Positions 26,728 through 35,293 are shown, counted from the first letter of the stretch. The stretch is 64,000 nt of DNA from Chryseobacterium gotjawalense (GCF_030012525.1 NZ_CP124855.1:1054001-1118000); one strand, 5' to 3'. A program made the numbers and translations. The notes: generated by a model from the sequence alone, not told the origin.

Positions 26728-26794
26728 TAAAACTAAGAAACACCGCGGTCTTTTCCAAATTTCACCGCGGTGATTTATTATTTTCACCGCGGTG
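26728..26794 (-). promoter_or_regulatory. HU-like gene promoter with three phased palindromes
   Basis: The minus strand has TTG (26758-26756), a 20-base spacer and TAGTTTTA (26735-26728). CACCGCGGT(C/G) palindromes lie at 26741-26750, 26763-26772 and 26785-26794, each exactly 22 bp from the next. The first is inside the -33/-7 spacer, the classical place for a repressor. A fourth copy is in the coding region at 26437-26446. The operator role is inferred. Confidence 0.65.
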
Positions 26795-26837
26795 ATTTTT
26801 CCAAAGGTTACTGTAAAAAATAAAGAGTATAATAAGA

Positions 26838-26888
26838 GCCTGTTTAAATTTTATTCAATAAAAATTTTATGGCGGATAATTTGGCCCA
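26838..26888 (+). repeat. Repeat copy 2 of the GCC-TTTAA-TTTTATTCAATAAAA element
   Basis: Direct partner of 26231-26280. Begins GCCTGTTTAAAT and contains ATTTTATGGCGG. The inverted 12-mer ATTTAAACAGGC at 27620-27631 is a perfect reverse complement of its first 12 bases. Confidence 0.75.
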
Positions 26889-26986
26889 ACTTCAGTTTTC
26901 TTCTCATCACTTCTCATTACAACATTGATCAGGTAGCCAAAAAAAAAGCCACTCAACAGAGCGGCTGGTATTAAAGTTAAAAGAAA

Positions 26987-27466
26987 TTACTGGCCAAAAG
27001 AGTAAGCATATCCTAAATTAACAGCACCTGCGGTATTTCCGGATTTAGAAACCGCCAAATATCCTACATACACTTCACTTGGCCCGAAATGATAAGCCGC
27101 TTTCGGTTGATAATAAAATCCACCTGTACTGTCTCCATTTGAAAAGAGAAAACCATAGCCAAGATCAATACCTACACTGAACTGTGGTGAAAATTTGTAT
27201 TCTGCTGCTGCCGCAACTGGAATCATACTTACGGTATCATAACCACTTTTCCCTATCCAGGCGGAATATCCTGTGGCAAGTCCCAAATTGAACTCGGCTG
27301 CAACGGGCCATAGGTAAGCTGCATCTGCTCCGATTAATACACTACTCGAAGAACTGGAATCACCAACAGGTAACCCGATATGAGCACCTAATTTAAAATT
27401 TCCTGCCGTCTGAGCATTCACTGCTCCAAAAAGTGCAATAGCACCTACTAACAATACTTTTTTCAT
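26987..27466 (-). CDS. Small outer membrane beta-barrel protein
   Basis: The product is 159 aa. A signal peptide ends in GAVNAQ. Eight or so short amphipathic strands follow (KLGAHIGLPVGD, ADAAYLWPV, FSVGIDLGYGF), ending in YAYSFGQ with a penultimate aromatic region as in barrel proteins. Function unknown; related in style to the protein at 25428-26009. It lies between two inversely oriented repeat copies (26838 and 27603). Confidence 0.75.
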   Translation of the reverse strand: MKKVLLVGAIALFGAVNAQTAGNFKLGAHIGLPVGDSSSSSSVLIGADAAYLWPVAAEFNLGLATGYSAWIGKSGYDTVSMIPVAAAAEYKFSPQFSVGIDLGYGFLFSNGDSTGGFYYQPKAAYHFGPSEVYVGYLAVSKSGNTAGAVNLGYAYSFGQ

Positions 27467-27621
27467 GGTTTTTAATTTTATTTTGTTTAGTAAATGTAAA
27501 ACTATTTTTTAAAAATAACAAAGTATTAACAAATATTTTATACCGTAAACACTATTCTGATTAAAATAATTTAATCTCAAAAAAACACAATCTCTGTATT
27601 CTAAAGGAATTTTTATTGTAT
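27467..27621. other. Gap between beta-barrel gene and phoH region
   Basis: AT-rich promoter region of the minus-strand barrel gene at its left side, then the inverted repeat. No gene with a start codon is seen. Confidence 0.5.
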
Positions 27622-27631
27622 TTAAACAGGC
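27603..27631 (-). repeat. Inverted, diverged copy 3 of the GCCTGTTTAAAT repeat
   Basis: Reverse complement reads GCCTGTTTAAAT, one base, then CAATAAAAATT, matching the 26838 copy with a short internal deletion. The 12-mer end is identical. It could be a terminal relic of a lost insertion element. Confidence 0.55.
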
Positions 27632-27780
27632 ATTTCAGTTTTTTCTATCCGTAGTTTATTTTTTACTCTTGCAAAATTTTCACGATAAGAGCTCACAACA
27701 GTTTTATTGAGATGTTCCCTGATTTTACTTTTTGGATAAAGTAAGTAAAAAAGAGATTTATTTGGAAAAACCGGTCCTAC
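27622..27780 (-). other. Start-less open frame 3' of phoH
   Basis: About 52 codons are open immediately after the phoH stop in another frame, reading SLFYLLYPKSKIREHLNKTV, then VSSYRENFARVKNKL and ending EKTEMPV. The charged helical composition looks protein-like but there is no ATG/GTG/TTG at its beginning. It ends inside the inverted repeat copy at 27603-27631. It may be the tail of a lost gene, such as a transposase; I cannot name it. Confidence 0.3.
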
Positions 27781-28736
27781 TCTTCCCGCTGCCTTATTTC
27801 CTCTTTTACGTAAGCATTGATGATTTTACGAACGACCGGGTGTCTTACCACATCTTCGTCCGTAAGGTGCACGAAGCCAATTTCACCTACATCTTTCAGG
27901 ATTCGCATGGCCTCCTTCAGACCGGATTTTTGCCGCATTGGTAAGTCAATCTGCGTTGGATCACCCGTGATTATGAATTTAGCATTCATGCCCATTCTGG
28001 TAAGAAACATCTTCATCTGGGAATGGGTCGTGTTCTGAGCCTCGTCCAGAATAACGAACGCTTCATCCAGAGTCCGCCCTCTCATAAAAGCGAGCGGCGC
28101 CACTTCAATGACATTTTTTTCGATCAAACCCTCCAGCTTTTCATGAGGAATCATATCGCGAAGGGCATCATAAAGTGGCTGTAAATAAGGATCTAATTTT
28201 TCTTTTAAATCGCCGGGCAGAAAACCCAGACTTTCACCGGCTTCTACGGCTGGTCTGGTCAAAATTATCCTCTTCACTTCTTTATCCCGCAAAGCCCGTA
28301 CGGCCAGCGCAACGCTTGTGTACGTTTTTCCTGTTCCGGCCGGACCGATTGCAAATACCATATCTTTCGTCTGAGAGGCTCTTACCAATTTTTTCAGATT
28401 GGTGGTTTTTGCTTTTATAATTTTACCGTTCACTCCTTTTACAATAATATCCTGGTCGAAAACAATTTGCTTTTCGGCTTCATCTTTCAAACTCAAAAGG
28501 CTTTCAAAATCCTGTAAGGTAATTGAATGGTATTTCGAAATAAAACCCACTACATCATCCAACTTCGTCTTCAGCACATCGAGTGCATCCCGAGTTCCCA
28601 GAGCGGAGATCGACTGATCTCTTCCGGTAATTTTCAAGGTTGGAAATTTTGATTTTAATAAATTAAAATATTGGTTATTGACTCCATAAAAAGTTTTGGC
28701 ATCGATGCCTTCAATCTCGTATTTCAGTTCAAACAT
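27777..28736 (-). CDS. PhoH family ATPase
   Basis: The product is 319 aa. An N-terminal KH-like region is followed by the PhoH P-loop domain: Walker A GPAGTGKT at 131-138, RPAVEAGESLGFLPGDLKEK, Walker B in FVILDEAQNTT, and a helicase-like ITGDPTQIDLP. Members are cytoplasmic RNA-linked ATPases (PhoH/YbeZ type, ribosome biogenesis partner of YbeY). The length is normal for the short YbeZ form. Confidence 0.94.
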   Translation of the reverse strand: MFELKYEIEGIDAKTFYGVNNQYFNLLKSKFPTLKITGRDQSISALGTRDALDVLKTKLDDVVGFISKYHSITLQDFESLLSLKDEAEKQIVFDQDIIVKGVNGKIIKAKTTNLKKLVRASQTKDMVFAIGPAGTGKTYTSVALAVRALRDKEVKRIILTRPAVEAGESLGFLPGDLKEKLDPYLQPLYDALRDMIPHEKLEGLIEKNVIEVAPLAFMRGRTLDEAFVILDEAQNTTHSQMKMFLTRMGMNAKFIITGDPTQIDLPMRQKSGLKEAMRILKDVGEIGFVHLTDEDVVRHPVVRKIINAYVKEEIRQREE

Positions 28737-28837
28737 TGATTGGTAGTTTTAATTTTTATTTTTATTAAAAGTATTATTTTTTATTCAAATATCGGGCTAA
28801 CTTTTCCACAAAGAGGCGTATAATATTTTTTTTAGAC

Positions 28838-28845
28838 TAAATTTG
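28838..28845 (+). promoter_or_regulatory. -7 element of the SAM-hydroxide-adenosyltransferase gene
   Basis: TAAATTTG is an exact TAnnTTTG match 20 bases before the ATG at 28865. No TTG at -33 is evident. Confidence 0.45.
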
Positions 28846-28864
28846 TGCTTTCCTAAAAATAAAC

Positions 28865-29692
28865 ATGTCAGTTATAACCTTCACTTCAGATTACGGATTG
28901 GTCGATCACAGAGTTGCTTCTGTGAAAGGCACTATTTTGAATTTAAAGGAAGATGTCACTATTGTCGATATTACCCATCAGATACAGGCATACAATCTGT
29001 TGCAAACCGCGTATATCGTGAGAAATGCCTATTCTTATTTTCCAAAAGGTACGGTACACATTATCTCGGTAGACAGTTTCTACACCAAAGAAAGAAAATG
29101 CATTCTTTATAAAGCAGATGATCATTATTTCATCGCTGCGGATAATGGAGTTTTGAGTTTGATTTTCTATGACATCAATCCCGAAGCGGTATATGAGATC
29201 ACCTTTAATAACCGTTTTGATGATGAAGTCTCATTTACCTCAACCGATATCTTTGCGCCGGTTGCGGTGCATCTTCAAAATGGCGGTTTGCCGGAAGTTA
29301 TTGGGCGACCTTATAAAAATCCGAAACAACTTTCCTTTCCGCGCGCGGTTTTTATCGAAAGTGAAAAAATGCTGATTGGCGAAATTATGTATATCGATAA
29401 TTTCGGAAATGTGGTCTCGAATATTACCAAAAAATTCTTTGAGAAAAGCGGAATCGGTTATGAAAACTTTATTTTAAAGTTTAGAAATTTAGCACTGTCC
29501 AGAATACATAATCAATACACAGATCTGGTGCACGACTGGACGAAGGAGCAGGAATTTCACGGGAAAGCGGCTGCGGTATTTAACGACGCCGGCTTACTGG
29601 AATTGACCATCTATAAAGGAAATGGCGAAAGCGGTGCCAGAACGCTTTTCGGTTTGCAGGTCGGCGAAAGCATCTTTATCGAATATCAATAA
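28865..29692 (+). CDS. SAM hydroxide adenosyltransferase family protein (DUF62), variant
   Basis: The product is 275 aa. The two-domain DUF62 layout is clear: FTSDYGLVDHRVASVKG at the N-terminus, AADNGVLSLI (91-100), and a C-terminal MYIDNFGNVVSNI. Known relatives hydrolyse S-adenosylmethionine to adenosine and methionine or act as fluorinase/chlorinase. Of the hydrolase triad Asp-Arg-His, Asp70 and Arg77 are kept at the right spacing. The DPGVG loop is replaced by DSFYT and the FHGRD motif by FTSTD (His to Thr125). Activity may therefore differ; the change may be shared by the clade. Confidence 0.88.
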   Translation: MSVITFTSDYGLVDHRVASVKGTILNLKEDVTIVDITHQIQAYNLLQTAYIVRNAYSYFPKGTVHIISVDSFYTKERKCILYKADDHYFIAADNGVLSLIFYDINPEAVYEITFNNRFDDEVSFTSTDIFAPVAVHLQNGGLPEVIGRPYKNPKQLSFPRAVFIESEKMLIGEIMYIDNFGNVVSNITKKFFEKSGIGYENFILKFRNLALSRIHNQYTDLVHDWTKEQEFHGKAAAVFNDAGLLELTIYKGNGESGARTLFGLQVGESIFIEYQ

Positions 29693-29785
29693 ACCCAAAA
29701 AAAATCGGTATTTCCTTCAGACGCAGAAAATTTACCATTTTAGAAGCGGTTAAATCCGAATTTCCAATTTATTAGATAATTCCTT

Positions 29786-29793
29786 TATCTTTG
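29786..29793 (+). promoter_or_regulatory. -7 element of the HemJ/CopD-type gene
   Basis: TATCTTTG exactly matches TAnnTTTG 17 bases before the ATG at 29810. Confidence 0.45.
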
Positions 29794-29809
29794 TCTCTAA
29801 ATTTTTCAG

Positions 29810-30355
29810 ATGCTTTATACCATTATCAAAGCTGTTCACATCATTTTTATGGTCAGTTATTTTGCAGGGATTTTTTATCTCGCCCGCATTTTTGTCTATT
29901 ATAAAGACACCGATGAGTTTGAGGAAAATAAAAAACAGGTTCTTCGTGAACAATATGTTTTTATGGCGCGCAGATTATGGAATATCATTACCGTTCCGGC
30001 CGGAATTATTATGCTGGTCACGGGTTTAACAATGATTTTCCTCAACTTTGGTTTAATGAAAACTCCCTGGTTTCATCTGAAACTGACTTTCTTAGTCGGT
30101 CTTGCGGTTTATCATTACTGGTGCTGGAAAAAAGTTTTACAAATCAAAAATCTTCACGGCAATATTCTTCCTATTGAAAATATTAAACTTCGGCAGGCGA
30201 ATGAAATTGCTACTTTTATATTATTTTTAGTGGTCTTTACCGTAATTTTAAAATCAATGGTCATCGAATACTGGTGGCAATTAATTGTCGGATTTATCGT
30301 TCTGGTACTTTTGATTATGACGACGGTGAAGTTGGTGAATAAGAAGAATAAGTAA
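29810..30355 (+). CDS. HemJ/CopD-family membrane protein (probable protoporphyrinogen oxidase)
   Basis: The product is 181 aa with four or five membrane helices. The N-terminal KAVHIIFMVSYFAGIFYLAR and the LWNIITVPAGIIMLVTG and LKLTFLVGLAVYHYWCWKK segments match the HemJ (UPF0093) pattern, with His10 as the candidate haem ligand. HemJ oxidises protoporphyrinogen IX in haem synthesis in bacteria lacking HemG/HemY. Annotation pipelines often label it CopD-like. It precedes gldF by 82 bp. Confidence 0.78.
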   Translation: MLYTIIKAVHIIFMVSYFAGIFYLARIFVYYKDTDEFEENKKQVLREQYVFMARRLWNIITVPAGIIMLVTGLTMIFLNFGLMKTPWFHLKLTFLVGLAVYHYWCWKKVLQIKNLHGNILPIENIKLRQANEIATFILFLVVFTVILKSMVIEYWWQLIVGFIVLVLLIMTTVKLVNKKNK

Positions 30356-30437
30356 TGGTGAATGGTGAATTTTTTAAGCCTCGAACCTCGTATCACGCAA
30401 CTCAACCTCAAACTTAGCAATAAACTCAACGTATTAC

Positions 30438-31166
30438 ATGATTGCAATATTTAAAAAAGAATTTTGGACTTATTTCGGAAACTGGAGCGCCTGGTTAATT
30501 ATTGGGGCTTTCAGTTTAATCGGGTCGCTTTTCTTATTTTTCTTTGATAATGATTCCAATATTTTCGAGATTGGGTCGGCGACTTTGCAGAGTTATTTCG
30601 TGCTGGTCCCCTGGCTTTTAATGTTCATCATTCCGGCAATTTCAATGAAGACGCTGGCAGAAGAACAGCAATCCGGAACGCTGAACTGGCTTTTTTCACA
30701 ACCCATAAAAACATCCGATATCATCATTGGTAAATTTCTATCGGTTTGGTTGGTCGGCATTTTATGTTTGCTTCCTTCGCTCGTTTATTTATATACCGTT
30801 TATGTTTTAGGCGTTCCGGAAGGGAATATCGATTTAGGAGCCACTTTCGGAAGTTATTTTGGTTTAATCATTTTAATTGCCGCTTTTTCCGCAGTGGGAA
30901 TCTTAGCTTCATCGCTCTCGCAAAACCAAATTATGGCTTACCTGCTCGGCGTTTTCCTGTCCTTCTTTTTGTATTTCGGAATTGAACAGTTGGCCAGTTA
31001 TAAATTATTGGGTGGCGCTGATTATTTCCTTTCCAATATTGGCTTTTATCAACATTTTCTGGCCTTTACCAGAGGATTGATCGATACAAGAGATCTATTT
31101 TATTTCCTTCTGGTGATTGGGATTTGTCTGTTTCTCGCTAAAATTTTTGTAGAAAAGAAAAAGTAA
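30438..31166 (+). CDS. gldF: Gliding motility ABC transporter permease GldF
   Basis: The product is 242 aa with six membrane helices and the ABC-2 type permease layout. The opening MIAIFKKEFWTYFGNWSAWL and the segment TLAEEQQSGTLNWLFSQPIK are typical. It forms, with GldA (ATPase) and GldG, a transporter needed for gliding motility in Flavobacterium; gldA is not in the window. gldG starts 24 bp downstream. Confidence 0.92.
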   Translation: MIAIFKKEFWTYFGNWSAWLIIGAFSLIGSLFLFFFDNDSNIFEIGSATLQSYFVLVPWLLMFIIPAISMKTLAEEQQSGTLNWLFSQPIKTSDIIIGKFLSVWLVGILCLLPSLVYLYTVYVLGVPEGNIDLGATFGSYFGLIILIAAFSAVGILASSLSQNQIMAYLLGVFLSFFLYFGIEQLASYKLLGGADYFLSNIGFYQHFLAFTRGLIDTRDLFYFLLVIGICLFLAKIFVEKKK

Positions 31167-31190
31167 TTACCGTATTTACCGCTTTTAAAA

Positions 31191-32846
31191 ATGAACAAAA
31201 AAAACCTTCTCTACAGTATAATTGCTCTGTTTTTATTAATGGGAACTTTCGGAATTTTTTCGAAACGTTTCGATTTAACTCAGGAGAAAAGATACACGCT
31301 TTCTGCTTCTACAGTTAAAGTTTTGAAGTCTGTGACCAAACCTTTGACCTTTGAGGTCTATCTGGCGGGTGATTTTCCGGCGAGTTTCCGTCAGTTACAG
31401 AACGAAACAAAATTCATTCTGGAAGAATTCCGAAAAGTGAATCCAAAAATAGATTACCGGTTCATCGATCCCATTAAGACCAAAATGTCGAAAGATACTT
31501 TGGCAGCCATGGGAATGCAACCTTCCATTTTACCGGATATGAAGGAAGGCAGGATTTCGGAAATTGTCATGTTTCCCTATGCGGTCCTTAAATATGATTC
31601 GCACGGAACGTCAATTCCGTTAATCGTGAATTTAACCGGAATTGATGCTTCTGAACAGTTGAGTAAATCGATCGAAAACCTGGAATATAATTTTGTTTCG
31701 AATATTAAAAACATCACTCAGGATCATAAAAAAAATATTGGTATTCTCATCAATCAGGATGAACTCCGTCCCGAAGAATTCCGCGGGTTTATGGAGATGG
31801 CTTTGGAAAATTATAACGCCGGACCGATTATTCCAAAAAATCAAATGGAATTGACTTACGCTGATGTACCACAACTTCAGCACATGGATGCTTTGGTCAT
31901 CGCAAAACCGAGAAAAGCTTTTACCGAAAATGAAAAGGTCATTCTGGATCAATACATCATGAACGGTGGAAAAACCCTCTGGATGATCGATGCCGTGAAT
32001 GCTGAAATGGACACGCTTTTTCACGCCAAAAAAATCATGGCTTATCCGATGGATGTGAACTTAACCGATTTCTTTTTTAATTATGGGATCCGATTAAATG
32101 CTGGCTTGGTAAAGGATATGAAAAAATATGCGCTCATTAGAATCGTCTCGGGTGAAGTTGCCGGAAATCCACAATACAGCAGTTTTCTGTGGCCTTATTT
32201 TCCTTTAGGAATTGCTGAGAATAAAAATCCGGTTACCAAAAATATCAATCCTGTAAAATTTGAATTTCCGACTTCCATTGATACTTTAGGACGCAAAAAT
32301 ATTAAGACAAAAGTTTTATTTGAATCCAGTGAAAGAACGAATATCAAACAGGTTCCCAATTACGTGGCGCTTGCAGAAATCGTCCGTACCGATTCCCTGA
32401 GCGAAGCCGATAAACCTACACAGCCAAAAATATTCGCAGTCAGTTTGGAAGGCAAATTCAGTTCCGCTTATGCCACCAGAAGTGAGCGAACCATCTACCC
32501 GAATTTCAAGGCACAAAGTCCGGAAAATAAAATGATTATTATCGCTGACGGTGATGTGGGAAGAAATCAAATCTACAAAGGAAAACCGCTCCCACTCGGT
32601 GAAGATTTGCTCACCAAACAATCGTATGGCAATGAACAGTTTCTGAGAAATGCCCTCGATTTCCTTTTAGACGATTCTAATTTAATGGAATTAAGAAACC
32701 GAAATATCGAAGCAAGATTACTCGACCGACAAAGAATCGACGGAGAAAAAACCGATTGGCAATGGATTAATTTATTGCTTCCTTTAGCAATTATCGGATT
32801 GTTGGCCGGATTCTTTTACTGGTGGCGAAAAAGAAAATTTGATTAA
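31191..32846 (+). CDS. gldG: Gliding motility ABC transporter auxiliary protein GldG
   Basis: The product is 551 aa. One N-terminal membrane helix (YSIIALFLLMGTFGIFS), a long periplasmic GldG/ABC-aux domain (FDLTQEKRYTLSASTVKVLK) and a C-terminal anchor (LLLPLAIIGLLAGFFYWW). It works with GldF as a two-gene operon. Many Chryseobacterium-type bacteria keep gldFG without visible gliding, so the role may be wider. The 3' end runs straight into the tandem duplication at 32844. Confidence 0.93.
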   Translation: MNKKNLLYSIIALFLLMGTFGIFSKRFDLTQEKRYTLSASTVKVLKSVTKPLTFEVYLAGDFPASFRQLQNETKFILEEFRKVNPKIDYRFIDPIKTKMSKDTLAAMGMQPSILPDMKEGRISEIVMFPYAVLKYDSHGTSIPLIVNLTGIDASEQLSKSIENLEYNFVSNIKNITQDHKKNIGILINQDELRPEEFRGFMEMALENYNAGPIIPKNQMELTYADVPQLQHMDALVIAKPRKAFTENEKVILDQYIMNGGKTLWMIDAVNAEMDTLFHAKKIMAYPMDVNLTDFFFNYGIRLNAGLVKDMKKYALIRIVSGEVAGNPQYSSFLWPYFPLGIAENKNPVTKNINPVKFEFPTSIDTLGRKNIKTKVLFESSERTNIKQVPNYVALAEIVRTDSLSEADKPTQPKIFAVSLEGKFSSAYATRSERTIYPNFKAQSPENKMIIIADGDVGRNQIYKGKPLPLGEDLLTKQSYGNEQFLRNALDFLLDDSNLMELRNRNIEARLLDRQRIDGEKTDWQWINLLLPLAIIGLLAGFFYWWRKRKFD

Positions 32847-33160
32847 ATAAAAATCTTCAAGAATGAATTTTAAAGGTTTTTTGCTTAAATAATACTGCGG
32901 ATTTTACAGATTTCACCGACTTTAACAATGTCTTAAAACCAAGAATTCATTTAAAAATTCGTGTATTCGTGGCACCCCTAAATATCTTTAATAAAAGTTT
33001 CGATAAATAAAAACCTTCAAGAATAGATCTTAAAGGTTTTTTGGTAAAATATACCACGGATTTTACAGATTGCACCGTCTTTAACAATGTCTTAAAACCA
33101 AGAATTCATTTAAAAATTAGTGTATTCGTGGCAATTCATTTAAAATTCGTGAATTCGTGG
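32844..33160 (+). repeat. 160-bp tandem duplication spanning the gldG/DUF4268 gap
   Basis: Unit 1 begins at 32844 (in the gldG stop codon) and unit 2 at 33004, a period of 160 bp. Both contain CGGATTTTACAGATT, ACAATGTCTTAAAACCAAGA and GTGTATTCGTGGCA. The end of unit 1 matches the last codons of the DUF4268 gene on the minus strand (FIKDI then stop), so a piece of gene tail was copied too. Unit 2 holds an extra GTGAATTCGTGGCA segment. This accounts for the whole 318-bp gap. Confidence 0.8.
33009..33042 (+). terminator. Hairpin terminator within duplication unit 2
   Basis: AAAACCTT and AAGGTTTT pair across a 15-base loop and continue into T's. In unit 1 the left arm carries a mismatch (AATCTT). 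Both could end gldG transcripts. Confidence 0.6.
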
Positions 33161-33164
33161 CACC

Positions 33165-33593
33165 CTAAATATCTTTGATAAAATCCTCATATTCATAAAA
33201 CACCCGTTCAAACCCATCCATTTTTTCTACAAAAAACTTGAAAATCTCCTGCCAGGTATTTTTATTATAAATCGAAACATTTTCTTTGGTGATCCAAAAC
33301 CTGGAAATCACTTTTCCGTTTTCTAAAGTATAAAATTCGTCTTTGTGAATGGAACCTAATTCCTCTTCCAAAATAGATTCCAGCGACCACATCTTCTCGA
33401 AATAAGCATTGCGAAAGAGTTCATCGTTTATTTCTATATCCAGTGAAACTTCGGCTTTCTTTGGATCAGCATTAAATTTAAAGGCAAAATCTTTAATCTT
33501 GGTATTATACAAAATCCACTTTCGGGGAAAACTTTTCCCAAACGCGATCCAGAATTCTTTTCTAACTTGTTGTGCTTCTTGCTTGCTAAACAT
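33165..33593 (-). CDS. DUF4268 domain-containing protein
   Basis: The product is 142 aa, no signal peptide. The domain features KEFWIAFGKSF, GKSFPRKWILYNTKI and the Trp/Phe-rich C-terminus match DUF4268, a small PD-(D/E)XK-neighbouring domain of unknown function often encoded alone in Bacteroidota. Cytoplasmic. A copy of its last codons is found inside the adjacent duplication. Confidence 0.82.
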   Translation of the reverse strand: MFSKQEAQQVRKEFWIAFGKSFPRKWILYNTKIKDFAFKFNADPKKAEVSLDIEINDELFRNAYFEKMWSLESILEEELGSIHKDEFYTLENGKVISRFWITKENVSIYNKNTWQEIFKFFVEKMDGFERVFYEYEDFIKDI

Positions 33594-33673
33594 TCAATAA
33601 AATTAATCAGCTGCTAACTTAATCAAAATATCATATTTTAACTAATCCAGGTACATTAAATGTTTGAATAAAA

Positions 33674-33914
33674 GCCACACCCGAAAATGAGGCACAAAAA
33701 AACTTTGCAAAGAAGCTTAGATCAATCACCGTCGGACAAAGCGTACAGGAACTGAAAAAAGAATATGGAATATGATCTGATTATAAAGCCAGAAGCCGGG
33801 AATGATATTAAAAAAGCACTTGAGTGGTATAAAGAAGAAGGCGAGAAATTACCGAAAAAATTACTTGATAAAATCAATGAAAGTTTAGAGAAAATACAGG
33901 AAAACCCGGAATGA
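33674..33914 (+). pseudogene. Truncated antitoxin / ParE-type toxin pair
   Basis: The first frame (33674-33775) ends KKLRSITVGQSVQELKKEYG plus Ile and a stop, like the C-terminus of an antitoxin; it lacks a start because a TGA lies just upstream. Overlapping its stop, an ATG at 33765 opens 49 codons (MEYDLIIKPEAGNDIKKALE, then WYKEEGEKLPKKLLDKINES) that match the N-terminal half of RelE/ParE toxins. It stops at QENPE (33912-33914), where full toxins run about 45 residues longer. The overlap arrangement is classical for TA operons. Non-functional. The rest of the 410-bp gap holds a weak hairpin (AGCGGG/CCCGCT at about 33918-33940). Confidence 0.7.
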
Positions 33915-34003
33915 AAAAAGCGGGCTAAAGCCAACCCGCTATATTCTTATTTTATTTTGGTCAATGCAATGCTGTCGGTTTTAAATAATTGATTTTCATA
34001 GCA

Positions 34004-35197
34004 TCAAATCACTCCCAAATCCTTTCCTACTTTTTCAAAAGCGGCAATCGCTTTATCTAAGTGTTCTCTGGTATGGGAAGCAGAAAGTTGCACACGGATT
34101 CTCGCTTTTCCTTTGGGTACTACAGGATAGAAAAATCCGATGACATAAATTCCTTCATCCATTAATTTTTCTGCCATTTTTTGGGCTAATGGGGCGTCGT
34201 ACAACATTACCGGAACAATCGCTGCATCGCCATCAGGAATATCGAAACCTTTGGCTTTCATTTCTTTCCTGAAATATTCGGCATTCTCCATCACTTGATC
34301 TCTCAAAGTAGTATCGTCGGAAATCATATCCAAAACTTTGATGGCTGCACCCACGATTCCCGGAGCCAAAGAATTCGAAAACAAATAAGGTCTTGAACGC
34401 TGTCTCAACATATCGATGATTTCTTTTTTTCCGGAAGTAAATCCACCAAGCGCGCCGCCTAAAGCTTTTCCTAAAGTTGAAGTGATGATATCTACTCTTC
34501 CCATGACTTCATTGGCTTCGTGCGTTCCACGGCCGGTTTTACCGATGAATCCGGTGGCGTGAGAATCATCAACCATTACCAAAGCATCGTATTTATCGGC
34601 CAAATCACATACTCCTTTCAAATCGGCAACAATTCCGTCCATTGAGAAAACGCCATCGGTTACGATGATTTTGAAACGGTGATTCTTTTCGGAAGCAGCT
34701 TTTAACTGCTCTTCCAAATCTGCCATATTGTTATTCTTGTAACGGTATCTTGCTGCTTTGCAAAGTCGCACGCCATCGATAATTGAAGCGTGATTCAGTT
34801 CATCAGAAATAATGGCATCCTGATCAGAAAATAAGGGCTCGAAAACGCCGCCGTTGGCATCAAAACACGCCGCATATAAAATGGTATCTTCCAATCCCAG
34901 AAACGCTGAAATCTTCGCTTCCAATTCTTTATGAATATCCTGAGTTCCACAGATGAAACGCACCGAAGACATTCCGTAACCGTGACTTTCAATCATATCC
35001 TGGGAAGCTTTCATCACTCCGGGATGATTAGACAATCCCAAATAGTTATTGGCACAGAAATTCAAAAGTGTCTTCCCGTTGGCTTCAATCACCGCTGATT
35101 GTTGTGAAGTAATGATTCTTTCGGTCTTAAACAAACCGTCATTTTTAATATTTTGAAGTTCGTCCTGTAAATTTTCCAGATAATTTTTAGAAATCAT
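34004..35197 (-). CDS. kbl: Glycine C-acetyltransferase (2-amino-3-ketobutyrate CoA ligase)
   Basis: The product is 397 aa. It has the alpha-oxoamine synthase fold with the PLP-binding lysine Lys244 in STLGKALGG, and [11 protein letters not shown] as the cofactor aspartate region. The opening [15 protein letters not shown] is typical of Kbl. It converts 2-amino-3-ketobutyrate with CoA to glycine and acetyl-CoA in threonine breakdown. The partner tdh is not adjacent. Cytoplasmic. Confidence 0.94.
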   Translation of the reverse strand: MISKNYLENLQDELQNIKNDGLFKTERIITSQQSAVIEANGKTLLNFCANNYLGLSNHPGVMKASQDMIESHGYGMSSVRFICGTQDIHKELEAKISAFLGLEDTILYAACFDANGGVFEPLFSDQDAIISDELNHASIIDGVRLCKAARYRYKNNNMADLEEQLKAASEKNHRFKIIVTDGVFSMDGIVADLKGVCDLADKYDALVMVDDSHATGFIGKTGRGTHEANEVMGRVDIITSTLGKALGGALGGFTSGKKEIIDMLRQRSRPYLFSNSLAPGIVGAAIKVLDMISDDTTLRDQVMENAEYFRKEMKAKGFDIPDGDAAIVPVMLYDAPLAQKMAEKLMDEGIYVIGFFYPVVPKGKARIRVQLSASHTREHLDKAIAAFEKVGKDLGVI

Positions 35198-35224
35198 ATT
35201 TAATTATTTTGAAATGCTAAAATA

Positions 35225-35253
35225 CAAAAAAAAGCACTGTTTCAAGTGCTTTT
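35225..35253 (-). terminator. Terminator of the M1 peptidase gene
   Basis: On the minus strand AAAAGCACTTG and CAGTGCTTTTTTTT pair around a short loop and end in a T-run, 41 bp past the peptidase stop. Confidence 0.75.
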
Positions 35254-35293
35254 ATCAATTTGTTATTACATCCATATTGTAAAGACAACCCGA

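Noticed and set aside
26707-26787. Extended N-terminus of the HU-like protein
   Set aside because: It would be coded by the promoter palindromes; the domain begins at the ATG at 26706.
33722-33934. 70-aa minus-strand frame
   Set aside because: It is the shadow of the plus-strand toxin-antitoxin remnant.
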